51,134 nt of DNA from Cellulomonas sp. ACRRI (GTDB lineage Bacteria > Actinomycetota > Actinomycetes > Actinomycetales > Cellulomonadaceae): NCBI RefSeq assembly GCF_022346185.1, contig NZ_JAKRMS010000010.1, forward strand, positions 1-51,134, written 5' to 3'. How positions within the stretch are numbered: position 1 is the first letter of the stretch; each line of letters begins with the position of its first letter. Below the pieces are notes generated by a model. It did no database searches, was not told the DNA's origin, and worked only from the letters and a program-made list of their open reading frames with translations. This document shows positions 1 to 15,506 of the stretch, one piece after another. The position numbers were made by a program, and so were the translations under genes.

Positions 1-1335
1 GCGCGGCGGCGCGCCGGCCGCCGGTCCGCCGCCCCCGGTGGCCGCCGCGCCGCCGCGCCGGCGACCGCCCGCGGCTCCCACCGCGCCGAGGGCCGCGCGT
101 CCGTGCGCACGCCGTCCCGGGGGGTGCCCGTGGCCACCCTCGCCACGGCCGACGCCGCCAACCGCGCCGAGCGCCGCCGTCGCCGCGCCCCGCGCCGGTC
201 CGCCGCGCGCATGGCGCAGGGCGCCGTGGCCGTGGGCCTCGCCCTCGGCGTGGGCGGGTTCGCCATCGCCCCGGCCGCCGTGGGCGGCGCCTCGTTCGGC
301 GCCGCGAAGAACACGGAGCCCACCCCGTCGCCGAGCGCGACCGACGCCGAGGCCGCCCTCACCCCGCAGGTGGTGCAGGAGCGCGGCGCGGCTGTCGTGG
401 CCGCCGCCGGCACGGTCCAGGAGGCCGGCAACGCCAAGGCCGACGCGATCGCGGCCGCGGTCCCCGCCGACGCCACCGCCGCGCTGGACACCGCGGTGGC
501 CGAGCTCGACACCCTGATCGCGGCGACCCAGGCGGAGCAGCCGGCGCTCAGCGCGCTGCAGCCCGCGACGGACAGCACCCCGGCGCCGGTGCTGTCCGGC
601 GAGGCGCTGGCGGAGGCGGTCGAGCAGGCCGGGTCCTCGGGCCTCGCGGACGCCGCGGCCGCCGCCGGTGCGCAGACGACGTCGGACGACGACGCCGGCG
701 AGCCCGCCGCGTCGCCGTCGGCGCTGCCCACCGGTGCGGCCGCCACGGCCGAGGCGCCCGCCGACGCGGACGCCGACCCCGCCGCCGTCCGCCTCACCGC
801 CGCCCGCGACCGGGTGGCGACGCTGACCGCGGAGCTGCAGACCGTCACGCAGCAGGCGCAGGAGGCGGCCGCCGCCGCCGAGGCCGCCCGGGTCGCCGCC
901 GAGGCGGCGCGCAAGGAGGCCCAGCGGACGTCGCTCGAGGGCTACGCCAACGGCCGCATCCCGTCCTCGGCGCTCTGCGAGCTCGACTTCGCGGCGGGCC
1001 AGGAGCTGCGCTGCGACGCCGCGGAGGCGCTGGAGCAGCTGAACGTCGCCTTCACCCAGGCGTTCGGGACCGCCCTGGTCATCACGGACTCCTACCGGTC
1101 CTACAGCCAGCAGGTCGCGTGCCGGGCGCAGAAGGGCAGCCTGTGCGCCACCCCGGGCACCTCGAACCACGGCGGCGGCGTCGCGGTCGACCTCGGCGGC
1201 AACGCGTACACGTTCGGCACCGACCAGCACGACTGGATGCTGGCGCACGCCGAGGAGTACGGCTGGACGCTGCCGGCCTGGGCCCGCTCGACCGGGTCGA
1301 AGCCGGAGCCGTGGCACTGGGAGTACATCGGCTGA
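1..1335 (+). CDS. M15 family D-alanyl-D-alanine carboxypeptidase (VanY-like), 5' end outside window
   Basis: Predicted secreted zinc peptidase that trims D-Ala-D-Ala ends of peptidoglycan. The reading frame is open from base 1, so the true start is probably left of the window; GTG at 103 and ATG at 211 are internal alternatives, neither with a clear ribosome binding site. An Arg-rich stretch followed by a hydrophobic segment (about 211-290) looks like a signal peptide or membrane anchor. An Ala/Glu-rich, probably helical region (to about 940) then leads to the C-terminal catalytic domain. That domain carries the M15 zinc pattern SNHGGGVAVD (His at 1168, Asp at 1189) and EPWHWEY (Glu at 1306, His at 1315). 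The long Ala-rich linker may span the cell wall (inference). Family call is firm from the metal-ligand spacing; the substrate is by family analogy. Confidence 0.85.
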   Translation, partial: ARRRAGRRSAAPGGRRAAAPATARGSHRAEGRASVRTPSRGVPVATLATADAANRAERRRRRAPRRSAARMAQGAVAVGLALGVGGFAIAPAAVGGASFGAAKNTEPTPSPSATDAEAALTPQVVQERGAAVVAAAGTVQEAGNAKADAIAAAVPADATAALDTAVAELDTLIAATQAEQPALSALQPATDSTPAPVLSGEALAEAVEQAGSSGLADAAAAAGAQTTSDDDAGEPAASPSALPTGAAATAEAPADADADPAAVRLTAARDRVATLTAELQTVTQQAQEAAAAAEAARVAAEAARKEAQRTSLEGYANGRIPSSALCELDFAAGQELRCDAAEALEQLNVAFTQAFGTALVITDSYRSYSQQVACRAQKGSLCATPGTSNHGGGVAVDLGGNAYTFGTDQHDWMLAHAEEYGWTLPAWARSTGSKPEPWHWEYIG

Positions 1336-1449
1336 CGCCGGCGGGCGCGACGTCCCGGACCGGGGGGTGCGCGGCCGGTCGGGGCGACCTACGGTGAGCA
1401 GCGCGGCGGCCGCCCGGCCGCCCGGCCACCACTCGTGAGGAGCCCCGAC

Positions 1450-1890
1450 ATGCCCACTCGCACCGCACGCACCGCCTGGAACGGGACCCTCAACGAGGGC
1501 GGCGGCCAGGTGGAGCTCACCAGCTCGAAGGTCGGCACCTACGACGTGTCGTTCCCGAAGCGGGCGGCCGACGAGGCCGGCGGCACCACCAGCCCCGAGG
1601 AGCTGATCGCGGCGGCGCACTCGTCCTGCTACGCGATGCAGCTGTCCGCGCTGATCGGCGAGGCCGGGGGCACCCCCGAGTCGCTGGAGGTCACCGCCGA
1701 CGTCACGCTGAGCCCGGACCCGGCCGGCGGCTTCCGGATCAGCGGGATCGCGCTGACGGTCCGCGGCGAGGTGTCCGGCCTCGACGAGGCGGGCTTCCTC
1801 AAGGCGGCCGACGACGCGAAGGCGACCTGCCCGGTCAGCAAGGCGCTCACCGGCACCGAGATCACCCTGGACGCCGCGCTGGAGTCCTGA
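1450..1890 (+). CDS. OsmC family peroxiredoxin
   Basis: Small cytoplasmic thiol peroxidase of the OsmC/Ohr family, which reduces organic hydroperoxides. The 146-residue product has both family cysteines: one in HSSCYAMQL (peroxidatic, about residue 59) and one in ATCPVSKAL (resolving, about residue 126). The N-terminus RTAWNG and the Gly-rich strand that follows are typical. I chose ATG 1450 because GAGGAG lies 8-13 bases upstream; an in-frame GTG at 1435 overlaps that ribosome binding site and is unlikely. It is transcribed alone, with a hairpin terminator after it at 1910-1948. Assignment to OsmC rather than Ohr rests on overall pattern and is less certain. Confidence 0.92.
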   Translation: MPTRTARTAWNGTLNEGGGQVELTSSKVGTYDVSFPKRAADEAGGTTSPEELIAAAHSSCYAMQLSALIGEAGGTPESLEVTADVTLSPDPAGGFRISGIALTVRGEVSGLDEAGFLKAADDAKATCPVSKALTGTEITLDAALES

Positions 1891-1909
1891 GCCGGCGGAC
1901 CGCCGCACG

Positions 1910-1948
1910 CACGCCCCCGTCGGCCCACCCGGGCCCGGCGGGGGCGTG
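1910..1948 (+). terminator. hairpin terminator after the OsmC gene
   Basis: A perfect 10-bp stem (CACGCCCCCG with CGGGGGCGTG) and a 19-nt GC-rich loop. There is no U-tract, as is common in very GC-rich actinobacteria. It separates the OsmC gene from the next transcription unit. Confidence 0.5.
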
Positions 1949-2009
1949 GTCGCGTCCGGGGCCTGGACGGTGCGCCACCCAGCGCCCGGGCGGGTGGAAC
2001 ACTGACCGC

Positions 2010-4964
2010 GTGCCGACCGCCACGTCCCTCCCCCCGGGCGCCGACCCCCGCACGCCGGACGGCCCCGACGCCGCCGAGCTCGTCCGCGCCCTGCGCGCCG
2101 CCGTCGCCGGCGGGGTGGACGACTCCGCCCGCCGGCGCGCCGAGTACTCGACCGACGCGTCCAACTACCGCGTGGTCCCGTCCGTCGTCGTGTTCCCCCG
2201 GGACGTGGACGACGCCCTCGCCGCGCTGGACGTCGCTCGCGGCCTGGGCGCCCCGGTGACCTCACGCGGCGGCGGCACGTCGGTCGCCGGCAACGCCGTC
2301 GGCACGGGCGTCGTGCTCGACTGGTCGCGGCACGTGAACCGGGTGCTCGACGTCGACCCCGAGGCGCGCACCGCGCGGGTGGAGCCCGGCGTCGTCATGG
2401 CGATGCTGCAGAAGGCGGCCGCGCCGCACGGGCTGCGGTTCGGCCCCGACCCGTCGACGCAGGCGCGCGCCACGCTCGGCGGGATGATCGGCAACAACGC
2501 CTGCGGTCCCCGCGCGGTGGCGTACGGGCGGACCGCCGACAACGTGCTGGAGCTCGACGTCGTCGACGGGCGGGGGCGGCGGTTCACCGCCGGGAAGGGC
2601 CTCGACCCCGTCGCCGGCCTCGACGCCCTGGTGCGCGCCGAGATGGCGACCCTCCGCACCGAGCTCGGCCGGTTCGGCCGCCAGGTGTCGGGCTACTCCC
2701 TCGAGCACCTGCTCCCGGAGAACGGCGCCGACCTCGCGAAGGCGCTCGTCGGCACCGAGGGCACCGTGGTCACGCTGCTCGGCGCGACCGTCCGCCTGGT
2801 GCCCGTGTCCGCCGCGCCGGTGCTGGTCGTGCTCGGGTACCCCGACATGGCGACCGCCGCCGACGCCGTCCCCGCGCTGCTGGCGCACCGGCCCCTGGCT
2901 ATCGAGGGCATGGACGCCCGCCTGGTCGACGTCGTGCGCCGGGTCAAGGGCGCCGCGGCCGTCCCGCCGCTGCCCGAGGGCGCGGGCTGGCTGATGTGCG
3001 AGGTCGGCGGCGACACCCTGGACGAGGCGCTGGAGCGGGCGCACGCCCTGGCGGCCGACGCCGGCACCGGCGCGGTCGGCGTGTTCCCGCCCGGGCCGGA
3101 GGCGGCCGCGATGTGGCGCATCCGCGAGGACGGCGCCGGCCTCGGCGGCCGGACGCCGTCGGGCGAGCAGGCGTGGCCGGGCTTCGAGGACTCCGCGGTG
3201 CCCCCCGAGCGCCTCGGCGCGTACCTGCGGGAGCTCGAGGCGCTGATGGCCCGGCACGGCGTCGACGGCCTGGCGTACGGGCACTTCGGCGACGGCTGCG
3301 TGCACCTGCGGCTGGACGTCCCGATGGAGCGGTCCGGCGACCCGATGCGCGCCTTCATGACCGACGCGGCGCACCTCGTCGCGTCGCACGGCGGCTCGCT
3401 GTCCGGCGAGCACGGCGACGGCCGCGCCCGCTCCGAGCTGCTGCCGGTCATGTACTCCGCGCAGGCCATCGGCGCGTTCGAGGCGTTCAAGGCGCTGCTC
3501 GACCCCGACGACCTGCTCAACCCCGGGGTGCTGGTCCGACCGCGACCGCTGGACGCCGACCTGCGCCGCCCGCACGCCCGGCCGATCCCCGCGGGCCACG
3601 GGGGCTTCGCGTTCGACCACGACCACGGCGACTTCACCACCGCCGTGCACCGGTGCATCGGCGTCGGCAAGTGCCGCGCGGACTCGTCGGCGGCGGGCGG
3701 GTTCATGTGCCCGTCGTACCTGGCGACGAAGGACGAGAAGGACTCGACCCGGGGTCGCGCCCGCGTCCTGCAGGAGATGGCCAACGGCACGCTGGTGTCC
3801 CGCGGCTGGTCCTCGCCCGAGGTGCACGAGGTCCTCGACCTGTGCCTGTCCTGCAAGGCCTGCTCCTCGGACTGCCCGGCCGGGGTCGACATGGCGCAGT
3901 ACAAGGCCGAGGTGCTGCACCGCACGTACCGGGGCCGGCTGCGCCCGGTGAACCACTACGCGCTCGGCTGGCTGCCCCGGTGGACCCGGCTCGTCACCGG
4001 TGTCCCGGGGCTCGCGCGGCTGGCCAACGCCGCGCTGTCGGTCCGGCCGCTGGCCAAGGTCGTGCTGAAGCTCGGCGGCATGGACACGCGCCGGAAGATG
4101 GTGTCGTTCGCGCCCGCCCCGTTCCGGTCCCGCGTGCGTCGCGGCGAGGTCGAGGCGCGGCCGGGCGCGGCACCGACGGCCCAGGGCGCCGGGGCGCTGT
4201 CCGTGACCGGCACCTCCGGCCGCCCGCCCGTGCTGCTGTGGACCGACTCGTTCAGCGACAGCCTCGCGCCGTCGGTGCCGGTCGCGGCCGTGACGGTGCT
4301 GCGGGCCGCCGGCTACGAGGTGCTGGTCCCCGAGCACGACGCGTGCTGCGGCCTCACCTGGATCTCCACCGGCCAGCTCGACGGCGCCCGCAAGCGGCTC
4401 ACCCACCTGCTCGAGGTGCTGGGGCCGTACGCGGTGAACGGCGTGCCGATCGTCGGGCTCGAGCCGTCCTGCACCGCCGTGCTGCGCTCGGACCTGCTCG
4501 ACCTGCTGCCGGGGGACCCGCGGGCCGTCGCCGTCGCCCGCGCCACCCGGACGCTGGCGGAGCTGCTGACCGCGCCCGCGCCGATCGGGCCGGGGGACCG
4601 GTGGCAGCTGCCGGACCTGTCCGACGTCACCGCCGTGGTGCAGCCGCACTGCCACCACCACAGCGTGATGACGTACACGGCCGACCACACCCTGCTCACC
4701 GAGGCCGGGGCGTCGTTCTCGGAGCTCGCCGGCTGCTGCGGGCTCGCGGGCAACTTCGGCATGGAGGCGGGCCACTACGACGTGTCCGTCCAGGTGGCCG
4801 AGCGCGCGCTGCTCCCGGCGCTCCGCGCGGCCGCGCCCGGCGACGTGTTCCTGGCCGACGGCTACTCCTGCCGCACCCAGGCCGACCAGCTGGCGGACGT
4901 GCGGGGCGTGCACCTCGCGGAGCTGCTGGCGGCGCACCTGCCGGCGGCGACGGCGGAGCGGTAG
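2010..4964 (+). CDS. FAD-binding and Fe-S cluster oxidoreductase (D-2-hydroxyacid dehydrogenase, YdiJ/D-lactate dehydrogenase type)
   Basis: A 984-residue fusion of a GlcD-like flavin dehydrogenase and a GlpC-like Fe-S subunit. Such proteins oxidise D-2-hydroxyacids (D-lactate, glycolate or D-2-hydroxyglutarate) and pass electrons to the respiratory chain. Residues about 45-260 form the PCMH FAD-binding fold (GGGTSVAGNAVG, then GMIGNNACGPR). Residues about 270-515 are the FAD-oxidase C-terminal domain, with GEHGDGRAR. Two cysteine groups, HRCIGVGKCR (about 548) and CLSCKACSSDCPAG (about 612), match a pair of 4Fe-4S clusters. Two CCG domains follow, with CCGLTW (about 779) and CCGLAGNFG (about 909). 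The GTG start has no ribosome binding site and may be leaderless. Length fits YdiJ (about 1,000 residues), but substrate cannot be settled from sequence. Confidence 0.88.
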   Translation: MPTATSLPPGADPRTPDGPDAAELVRALRAAVAGGVDDSARRRAEYSTDASNYRVVPSVVVFPRDVDDALAALDVARGLGAPVTSRGGGTSVAGNAVGTGVVLDWSRHVNRVLDVDPEARTARVEPGVVMAMLQKAAAPHGLRFGPDPSTQARATLGGMIGNNACGPRAVAYGRTADNVLELDVVDGRGRRFTAGKGLDPVAGLDALVRAEMATLRTELGRFGRQVSGYSLEHLLPENGADLAKALVGTEGTVVTLLGATVRLVPVSAAPVLVVLGYPDMATAADAVPALLAHRPLAIEGMDARLVDVVRRVKGAAAVPPLPEGAGWLMCEVGGDTLDEALERAHALAADAGTGAVGVFPPGPEAAAMWRIREDGAGLGGRTPSGEQAWPGFEDSAVPPERLGAYLRELEALMARHGVDGLAYGHFGDGCVHLRLDVPMERSGDPMRAFMTDAAHLVASHGGSLSGEHGDGRARSELLPVMYSAQAIGAFEAFKALLDPDDLLNPGVLVRPRPLDADLRRPHARPIPAGHGGFAFDHDHGDFTTAVHRCIGVGKCRADSSAAGGFMCPSYLATKDEKDSTRGRARVLQEMANGTLVSRGWSSPEVHEVLDLCLSCKACSSDCPAGVDMAQYKAEVLHRTYRGRLRPVNHYALGWLPRWTRLVTGVPGLARLANAALSVRPLAKVVLKLGGMDTRRKMVSFAPAPFRSRVRRGEVEARPGAAPTAQGAGALSVTGTSGRPPVLLWTDSFSDSLAPSVPVAAVTVLRAAGYEVLVPEHDACCGLTWISTGQLDGARKRLTHLLEVLGPYAVNGVPIVGLEPSCTAVLRSDLLDLLPGDPRAVAVARATRTLAELLTAPAPIGPGDRWQLPDLSDVTAVVQPHCHHHSVMTYTADHTLLTEAGASFSELAGCCGLAGNFGMEAGHYDVSVQVAERALLPALRAAAPGDVFLADGYSCRTQADQLADVRGVHLAELLAAHLPAATAER

Positions 4965-4981
4965 GCGGCCGGCCTGCGGAT

Positions 4982-5010
4982 TTGGGCCGCGGCGCCGCGT
5001 GCCGTACTCT
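4982..5010 (+). promoter_or_regulatory. promoter of rplJ-rplL
   Basis: TTGGGC (4982-4987), a 17-nt spacer, then TACTCT (5005-5010): a good match to the housekeeping actinobacterial promoter. It is placed just ahead of the L10 leader, which supports it. Confidence 0.6.
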
Positions 5011-5017
5011 GGTCGCT

Positions 5018-5184
5018 GCCCAAGACCGCAGGTCGTCGGCCCCCGTGCTCTCCCCGCCTCCGTGGGGTGCGCGCGAGAGCCGCCCGAAGTCCCGCTCACG
5101 CGGAGGCCCGCGCAGGTGATCGATGTTCGATGGTGAGGCGCGCGAGCGCGTCGACTGCGAGCCCCGGCGCCTGCGCCGGGGCTC
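5018..5184 (+). promoter_or_regulatory. ribosomal protein L10 leader RNA
   Basis: The untranslated region before rplJ begins with CCAAGACCGCAGGTCGTC, the kind of sequence found in the L10-L12 binding leader of actinobacteria, followed by several pairable segments. It ends in the attenuator-like hairpin at 5159-5184. In known L10 leaders the L10(L12)4 complex binds its own mRNA to limit rplJL expression. I recognise it by sequence and position; the boundaries are approximate. Confidence 0.7.
5159..5184 (+). terminator. attenuator hairpin at the end of the L10 leader
   Basis: Perfect 12-bp stem, GAGCCCCGGCGC with GCGCCGGGGCTC, followed by TTCTCGT, 56 nt before the rplJ start. Its place between leader and coding region suggests premature termination as the regulatory step (inference). 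Confidence 0.55.
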
Positions 5185-5240
5185 TTCTCGTGCCGGGGCC
5201 GAGGACGACGCCCGGCGGCACCACCATCGGAAGGATTGCC

Positions 5241-5771
5241 ATGGCGAGGCCGGACAAGGCAGCCGCAGTCGCCGAGCTCACGGACCAGTTCCGTGACTCG
5301 AACGCTGCCGTGCTGACCGAGTACCGCGGGCTCACCGTCGCGCAGCTCAAGCAGCTGCGCCGGTCGCTGAGCGGCAACGCGAACTACGCCGTGGTGAAGA
5401 ACACGCTGACCGCGATCGCGGCCAAGGAAGCCGGCATCGAGGGGATCGCCGACGAGCTCAAGGGCCCGTCCGCCATCGCCTTCGTGACCGGTGACCCGGT
5501 CGAGGCCGCCAAGGGTCTGCGTGACTTCGCCAAGGCGAACCCCGCACTGGTCATCAAGGGCGGTGTCCTCGACGGGCGCGCCCTGACCGCTGCGGACGTC
5601 ACCAAGCTCGCGGACCTCGAGTCCCGCGAGGTCCTGCTGGCCAAGGCGGCCGGTGCGATGAAGGCCAAGCTGTTCCAGACGGCGTACCTCTTCACCGCGC
5701 CCGCCTCGAAGGCCGTGCGCACCGTCGAGGCGCTGCGCGTCCAGCAGGAGACCGCCGACACCGCTGCCTGA
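5241..5771 (+). CDS. rplJ: 50S ribosomal protein L10
   Basis: Stalk-base protein that binds 23S rRNA and carries the L7/L12 dimers through its C-terminal helix. The product is 176 residues and opens with [33 protein letters not shown] and the [11 protein letters not shown] segment are typical of actinobacterial L10. ATG 5241 is preceded by GGAAGGA; frames open further upstream run into the leader RNA and are rejected. It is co-transcribed with rplL, 81 nt downstream, and regulated by the leader at 5018-5184. Unlike many bacteria, rplK-rplA are not directly upstream; a flavin dehydrogenase is. Confidence 0.97.
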   Translation: MARPDKAAAVAELTDQFRDSNAAVLTEYRGLTVAQLKQLRRSLSGNANYAVVKNTLTAIAAKEAGIEGIADELKGPSAIAFVTGDPVEAAKGLRDFAKANPALVIKGGVLDGRALTAADVTKLADLESREVLLAKAAGAMKAKLFQTAYLFTAPASKAVRTVEALRVQQETADTAA

Positions 5772-5852
5772 GCCACCCCGGCTCACGCGCTCCCCACACT
5801 GCCCCGCACGGTCGACCCGACCGGCGAGGACCGAACGGAAGGAACCGCCATC

Positions 5853-6245
5853 ATGGCGAAGCTCACCACCGACGAGCTCATCGAGCAGTTCAAGGGCCTC
5901 ACCCTCATCGAGCTCTCCGAGTTCGTGAAGGCGTTCGAGGACGTCTTCGAGGTCACCGCTGCGGCCCCGGCCGCCGTGGCTGTCGCCCCCGCCGCCGGCG
6001 GTGCCGGTGCCGAGGCCGCCGCCGAGGAGGAGAAGGACGAGTTCGACGTCATCCTCGAGGCCGCCGGCGACAAGAAGATCCAGGTCATCAAGGAGGTGCG
6101 CGGCCTCACCTCGCTCGGTCTGAAGGAGGCCAAGGACCTCGTGGACGGCGCCCCGAAGCCGGTCCTGGAGAACGTCAACAAGGAGACCGCGGACAAGGCC
6201 AAGGCCGCCCTCGAGGGCGCCGGCGCCACCGTCACCCTCAAGTGA
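5853..6245 (+). CDS. rplL: 50S ribosomal protein L7/L12
   Basis: Multi-copy stalk protein that recruits and stimulates the translational GTPases. The 130 residues show an N-terminal dimerisation domain (about 1-34), an Ala/Pro/Glu hinge (about 35-60) and a C-terminal domain with [20 protein letters not shown] and [17 protein letters not shown] 5853 follows GGAAGGA. It is the second gene of the rplJ unit, which ends at the strong hairpin 6283-6318. Confidence 0.98.
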   Translation: MAKLTTDELIEQFKGLTLIELSEFVKAFEDVFEVTAAAPAAVAVAPAAGGAGAEAAAEEEKDEFDVILEAAGDKKIQVIKEVRGLTSLGLKEAKDLVDGAPKPVLENVNKETADKAKAALEGAGATVTLK

Positions 6246-6282
6246 CCCGCTCCGGCGGTCGCTGACCGCCGGGTCGCCTCGC

Positions 6283-6318
6283 ACGCAGGCCCGCACCCCT
6301 CGGGGTGCGGGCCTGCGT
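6283..6318 (+). terminator. terminator after rplL
   Basis: A 17-bp perfect stem (ACGCAGGCCCGCACCCC with its complement) with almost no loop, ending CCTGCGTCGT. It has no U-tract but is the strongest hairpin in this gap and separates rplJL from rpoBC. Confidence 0.8.
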
Positions 6319-6499
6319 CGTGCCCGGGGAGGGGGCGCCGGTCGTGCGGCGTCACGGCTCGGCTCCCCGGCAGCGGCGGCGCGCGGAATGTGCGCGCCGG
6401 AGCGGGCGTTGCAGCACCCGGAGGCACGACGGAGTGCCCGGTCCGGGCCGCCCGGGGCACGCCCGACCAGGTGTGTCGCACGCCCCATACCACGACGCG

Positions 6500-6528
6500 T
6501 GGACATCGCGCCACGTCTGTACTACGCT
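6500..6528 (+). promoter_or_regulatory. promoter of rpoB-rpoC
   Basis: TGGACA (6500-6505), 17-nt spacer, TACGCT (6523-6528). It leaves a leader of about 140 nt before the TTG start, containing a small hairpin (GCATCG 6580-6585 with CGATGC 6593-6598). Apart from the rplL terminator and this promoter region I see nothing else in 6246-6675. A second -10-like hexamer TATAAC at 6562 lacks a properly spaced -35. Confidence 0.5.
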
Positions 6529-6675
6529 AGCGCTTTGCGCTGGCCTGTGCCCGCGACCCCGTATAACCCGCGCCCGACGGCATCGTAGTACGCGATGCCC
6601 GCTGGGCCTGAGGCCGGGGGGTCGCGAACCGCCGGGCCCGTCGCAGGGAACTCGATCTGCTGGGAAGGACCCCTC

Positions 6676-10182
<3,507 letters not shown>

Positions 10183-10192
10183 CGCCGAGCGT

Positions 10193-10220
10193 CCGCCGGC
10201 CCCCTCACCGGGGCCGGCGG
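10193..10220 (+). other. hairpin between rpoB and rpoC
   Basis: An 11-bp perfect stem (CCGCCGGCCCC with GGGGCCGGCGG) in the 121-nt rpoB-rpoC gap, without a U-tract. It could be a partial terminator or an mRNA-processing or stability element; function unknown. Confidence 0.45.
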
Positions 10221-10303
10221 GCCGCCCGCACCCCTTGCAGCATCTCCATTCCGCCGGAAGCAGGCGCCCCGAGCGCCCCGGCATGCGAAGGAAGTAGGAC
10301 CCC

Positions 10304-14173
<3,870 letters not shown>

Positions 14174-14190
14174 CGTCGACCCTCACCGGT

Positions 14191-14235
14191 CCGAGGGGGT
14201 CCGGTCGCGCCGCGTGCGTGACCGGGCCCCCTCGG
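14191..14235 (+). terminator. first terminator after rpoC
   Basis: A 16-bp stem (CCGAGGGGGTCCGGTC with GACCGGGCCCCCTCGG, one G-U pair) and a 13-nt loop, 18 nt beyond the rpoC stop. Confidence 0.75.
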
Positions 14236-14240
14236 CCCGT

Positions 14241-14274
14241 GCGGGGGAGGGCCCGGGAACACCCGGGCCCCCGC
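14241..14274 (+). terminator. second terminator after rpoC
   Basis: CCCGGG-AACA-CCCGGG core extended by GCGGGGG with CCCCCGC, with a 4-nt bulge on the left arm. It forms a tandem terminator with the hairpin just upstream. Confidence 0.5.
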
Positions 14275-14319
14275 CGCTGTTGTGATGGACGTCCTACCGG
14301 CCGACCGCCACCAGGTGCT

Positions 14320-14348
14320 TTGACCCTGGGGTGACGGCCGAGTAACGT
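14320..14348 (+). promoter_or_regulatory. promoter of the str operon (rpsL)
   Basis: TTGACC (14320-14325), 17-nt spacer, TAACGT (14343-14348): the best promoter match in the window. It implies a long leader of about 265 nt before rpsL, which carries the shared element at 14480-14504. Confidence 0.75.
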
Positions 14349-14479
14349 GGGACACCGTGCCCGCGCCGTCGGGCCCTCGCGCGCGCTCAGGTGGGTGACC
14401 ACCTCGGGCGCCGGGTGGACAGCCCCCACCGCACCCCGATCCCGGACCCCCGGGAACCGGTGCGCGGACCAGGAGGGGC

Positions 14480-14504
14480 CGACACGCCCGGGTGCGGGGG
14501 TCGG
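14480..14504 (+). promoter_or_regulatory. 25-nt leader element shared with rpsJ
   Basis: Sequence core GACACGCCCGGGTGCGGGGG. It matches 20537-20561 in the rpsJ leader at 24 of 25 positions. It lies in the untranslated leader 116 nt before rpsL. Function unknown; see findings. Confidence 0.55.
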
Positions 14505-14620
14505 TTCGGGACGCAAGACCCCCCGGGGTAGTCGCGCGACGGGCGACGATCCGGACCAAGCCGGCCGTCCAGGGCGACGGGTGCCGGTCAGACCAGACTC
14601 ATCAACAAGACGGAGACGTA

Positions 14621-14989
14621 GTGCCTACGATCCAGCAGCTGGTCCGCAAGGGCCGGACGCCGAAGACGAACAAGTCGAAGACACCTGCCCTGCAGGGCAG
14701 CCCGCAGCGCCGCGGCGTCTGCACCCGCGTGTACACGACCACCCCGAAGAAGCCGAACTCGGCTCTCCGCAAGGTCGCGCGCGTCAAGCTCTCCTCGGGC
14801 ATCGAGGTCACGGCCTACATCCCCGGTGAGGGCCACAACCTGCAGGAGCACTCCATCGTGCTCGTCCGCGGCGGTCGCGTGAAGGACCTCCCCGGTGTGC
14901 GCTACAAGATCATCCGTGGTGCTCTGGACACCCAGGGCGTGAAGAACCGTAAGCAGGCGCGCAGCCGCTACGGCGCGAAGAAGGGCTGA
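14621..14989 (+). CDS. rpsL: 30S ribosomal protein S12
   Basis: Decoding-centre protein of the small subunit, 122 residues. It starts at GTG 14621 ([12 protein letters not shown]) after CGGAGA; the longer upstream frame is leader sequence. The conserved loops [12 protein letters not shown] and [14 protein letters not shown] are present. The lysines where streptomycin resistance changes usually fall (43 and 88 in E. coli numbering) are intact. It is the first gene of rpsL-rpsG-fusA-tuf; rpsG follows after 4 nt. Confidence 0.98.
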   Translation: MPTIQQLVRKGRTPKTNKSKTPALQGSPQRRGVCTRVYTTTPKKPNSALRKVARVKLSSGIEVTAYIPGEGHNLQEHSIVLVRGGRVKDLPGVRYKIIRGALDTQGVKNRKQARSRYGAKKG

Positions 14990-14993
14990 ACCG

Positions 14994-15464
14994 ATGCCTC
15001 GTAAGGGTCCCGCCCCCCGCCGGCCGCTGATCGTCGACCCCGTCTACGGCTCGCCGGTCGTCACGCAGCTCATCAACAAGGTCCTCCTCGACGGCAAGAA
15101 GTCCGTCGCCGAGGCCATCGTCTACGGCGCGCTCGAGGGCGTCCGCGAGAAGACCCAGGGCGACCCGGTCGTCGTGCTGAAGCGCGCGCTGGACAACGTC
15201 CGCCCGTCGCTCGAGGTCCGCTCCCGCCGCGTCGGTGGCGCCACCTACCAGGTCCCGGTCGAGGTCCGCCCCGTCCGCCAGACCACGCTCGCGCTGCGCT
15301 GGCTCACGGACTACTCGCGCGCTCGCCGCGAGAAGACCATGACCGAGCGCCTCATGAACGAGATCCTCGACGCCAGCAACGGCCTGGGCGCCGCGGTGAA
15401 GCGCCGCGAGGACATGCACAAGATGGCCGAGTCCAACAAGGCGTTCGCCCACTACCGCTGGTAA
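14994..15464 (+). CDS. rpsG: 30S ribosomal protein S7
   Basis: Primary 16S rRNA-binding protein that nucleates assembly of the small-subunit head, 156 residues. Typical segments are [20 protein letters not shown], the [16 protein letters not shown] loop and the C-terminal AFAHYRW. ATG 14994 sits 4 nt after rpsL, consistent with translational coupling. fusA follows after 42 nt. Confidence 0.98.
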   Translation: MPRKGPAPRRPLIVDPVYGSPVVTQLINKVLLDGKKSVAEAIVYGALEGVREKTQGDPVVVLKRALDNVRPSLEVRSRRVGGATYQVPVEVRPVRQTTLALRWLTDYSRARREKTMTERLMNEILDASNGLGAAVKRREDMHKMAESNKAFAHYRW

Positions 15465-15506
15465 TCCCAGCAGTAGGGCGGACCCCACTACCGAGGGGCT
15501 GAACCT

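Noticed and set aside
1..58. Inverted repeat GCGCGGCGGCGCG at the left edge
   Set aside because: Only GC-rich low complexity within a coding region; such matches are expected by chance at this composition.
6535..6567. TTGCGC and TATAAC as a second rpoB promoter
   Set aside because: The spacer is 21 nt, too long for a standard promoter; TGGACA-N17-TACGCT upstream is better.
6595..6675. ATG 6595 as the rpoB start
   Set aside because: The added 27 residues lie in the leader with a hairpin and match no RpoB N-terminus; the TTG at 6676 has a good ribosome binding site and the usual MAASRT start.
14621..14989. Possible streptomycin-resistance substitutions in S12
   Set aside because: The Lys residues in TTPKKPNS and GGRVKDLPG are wild type.
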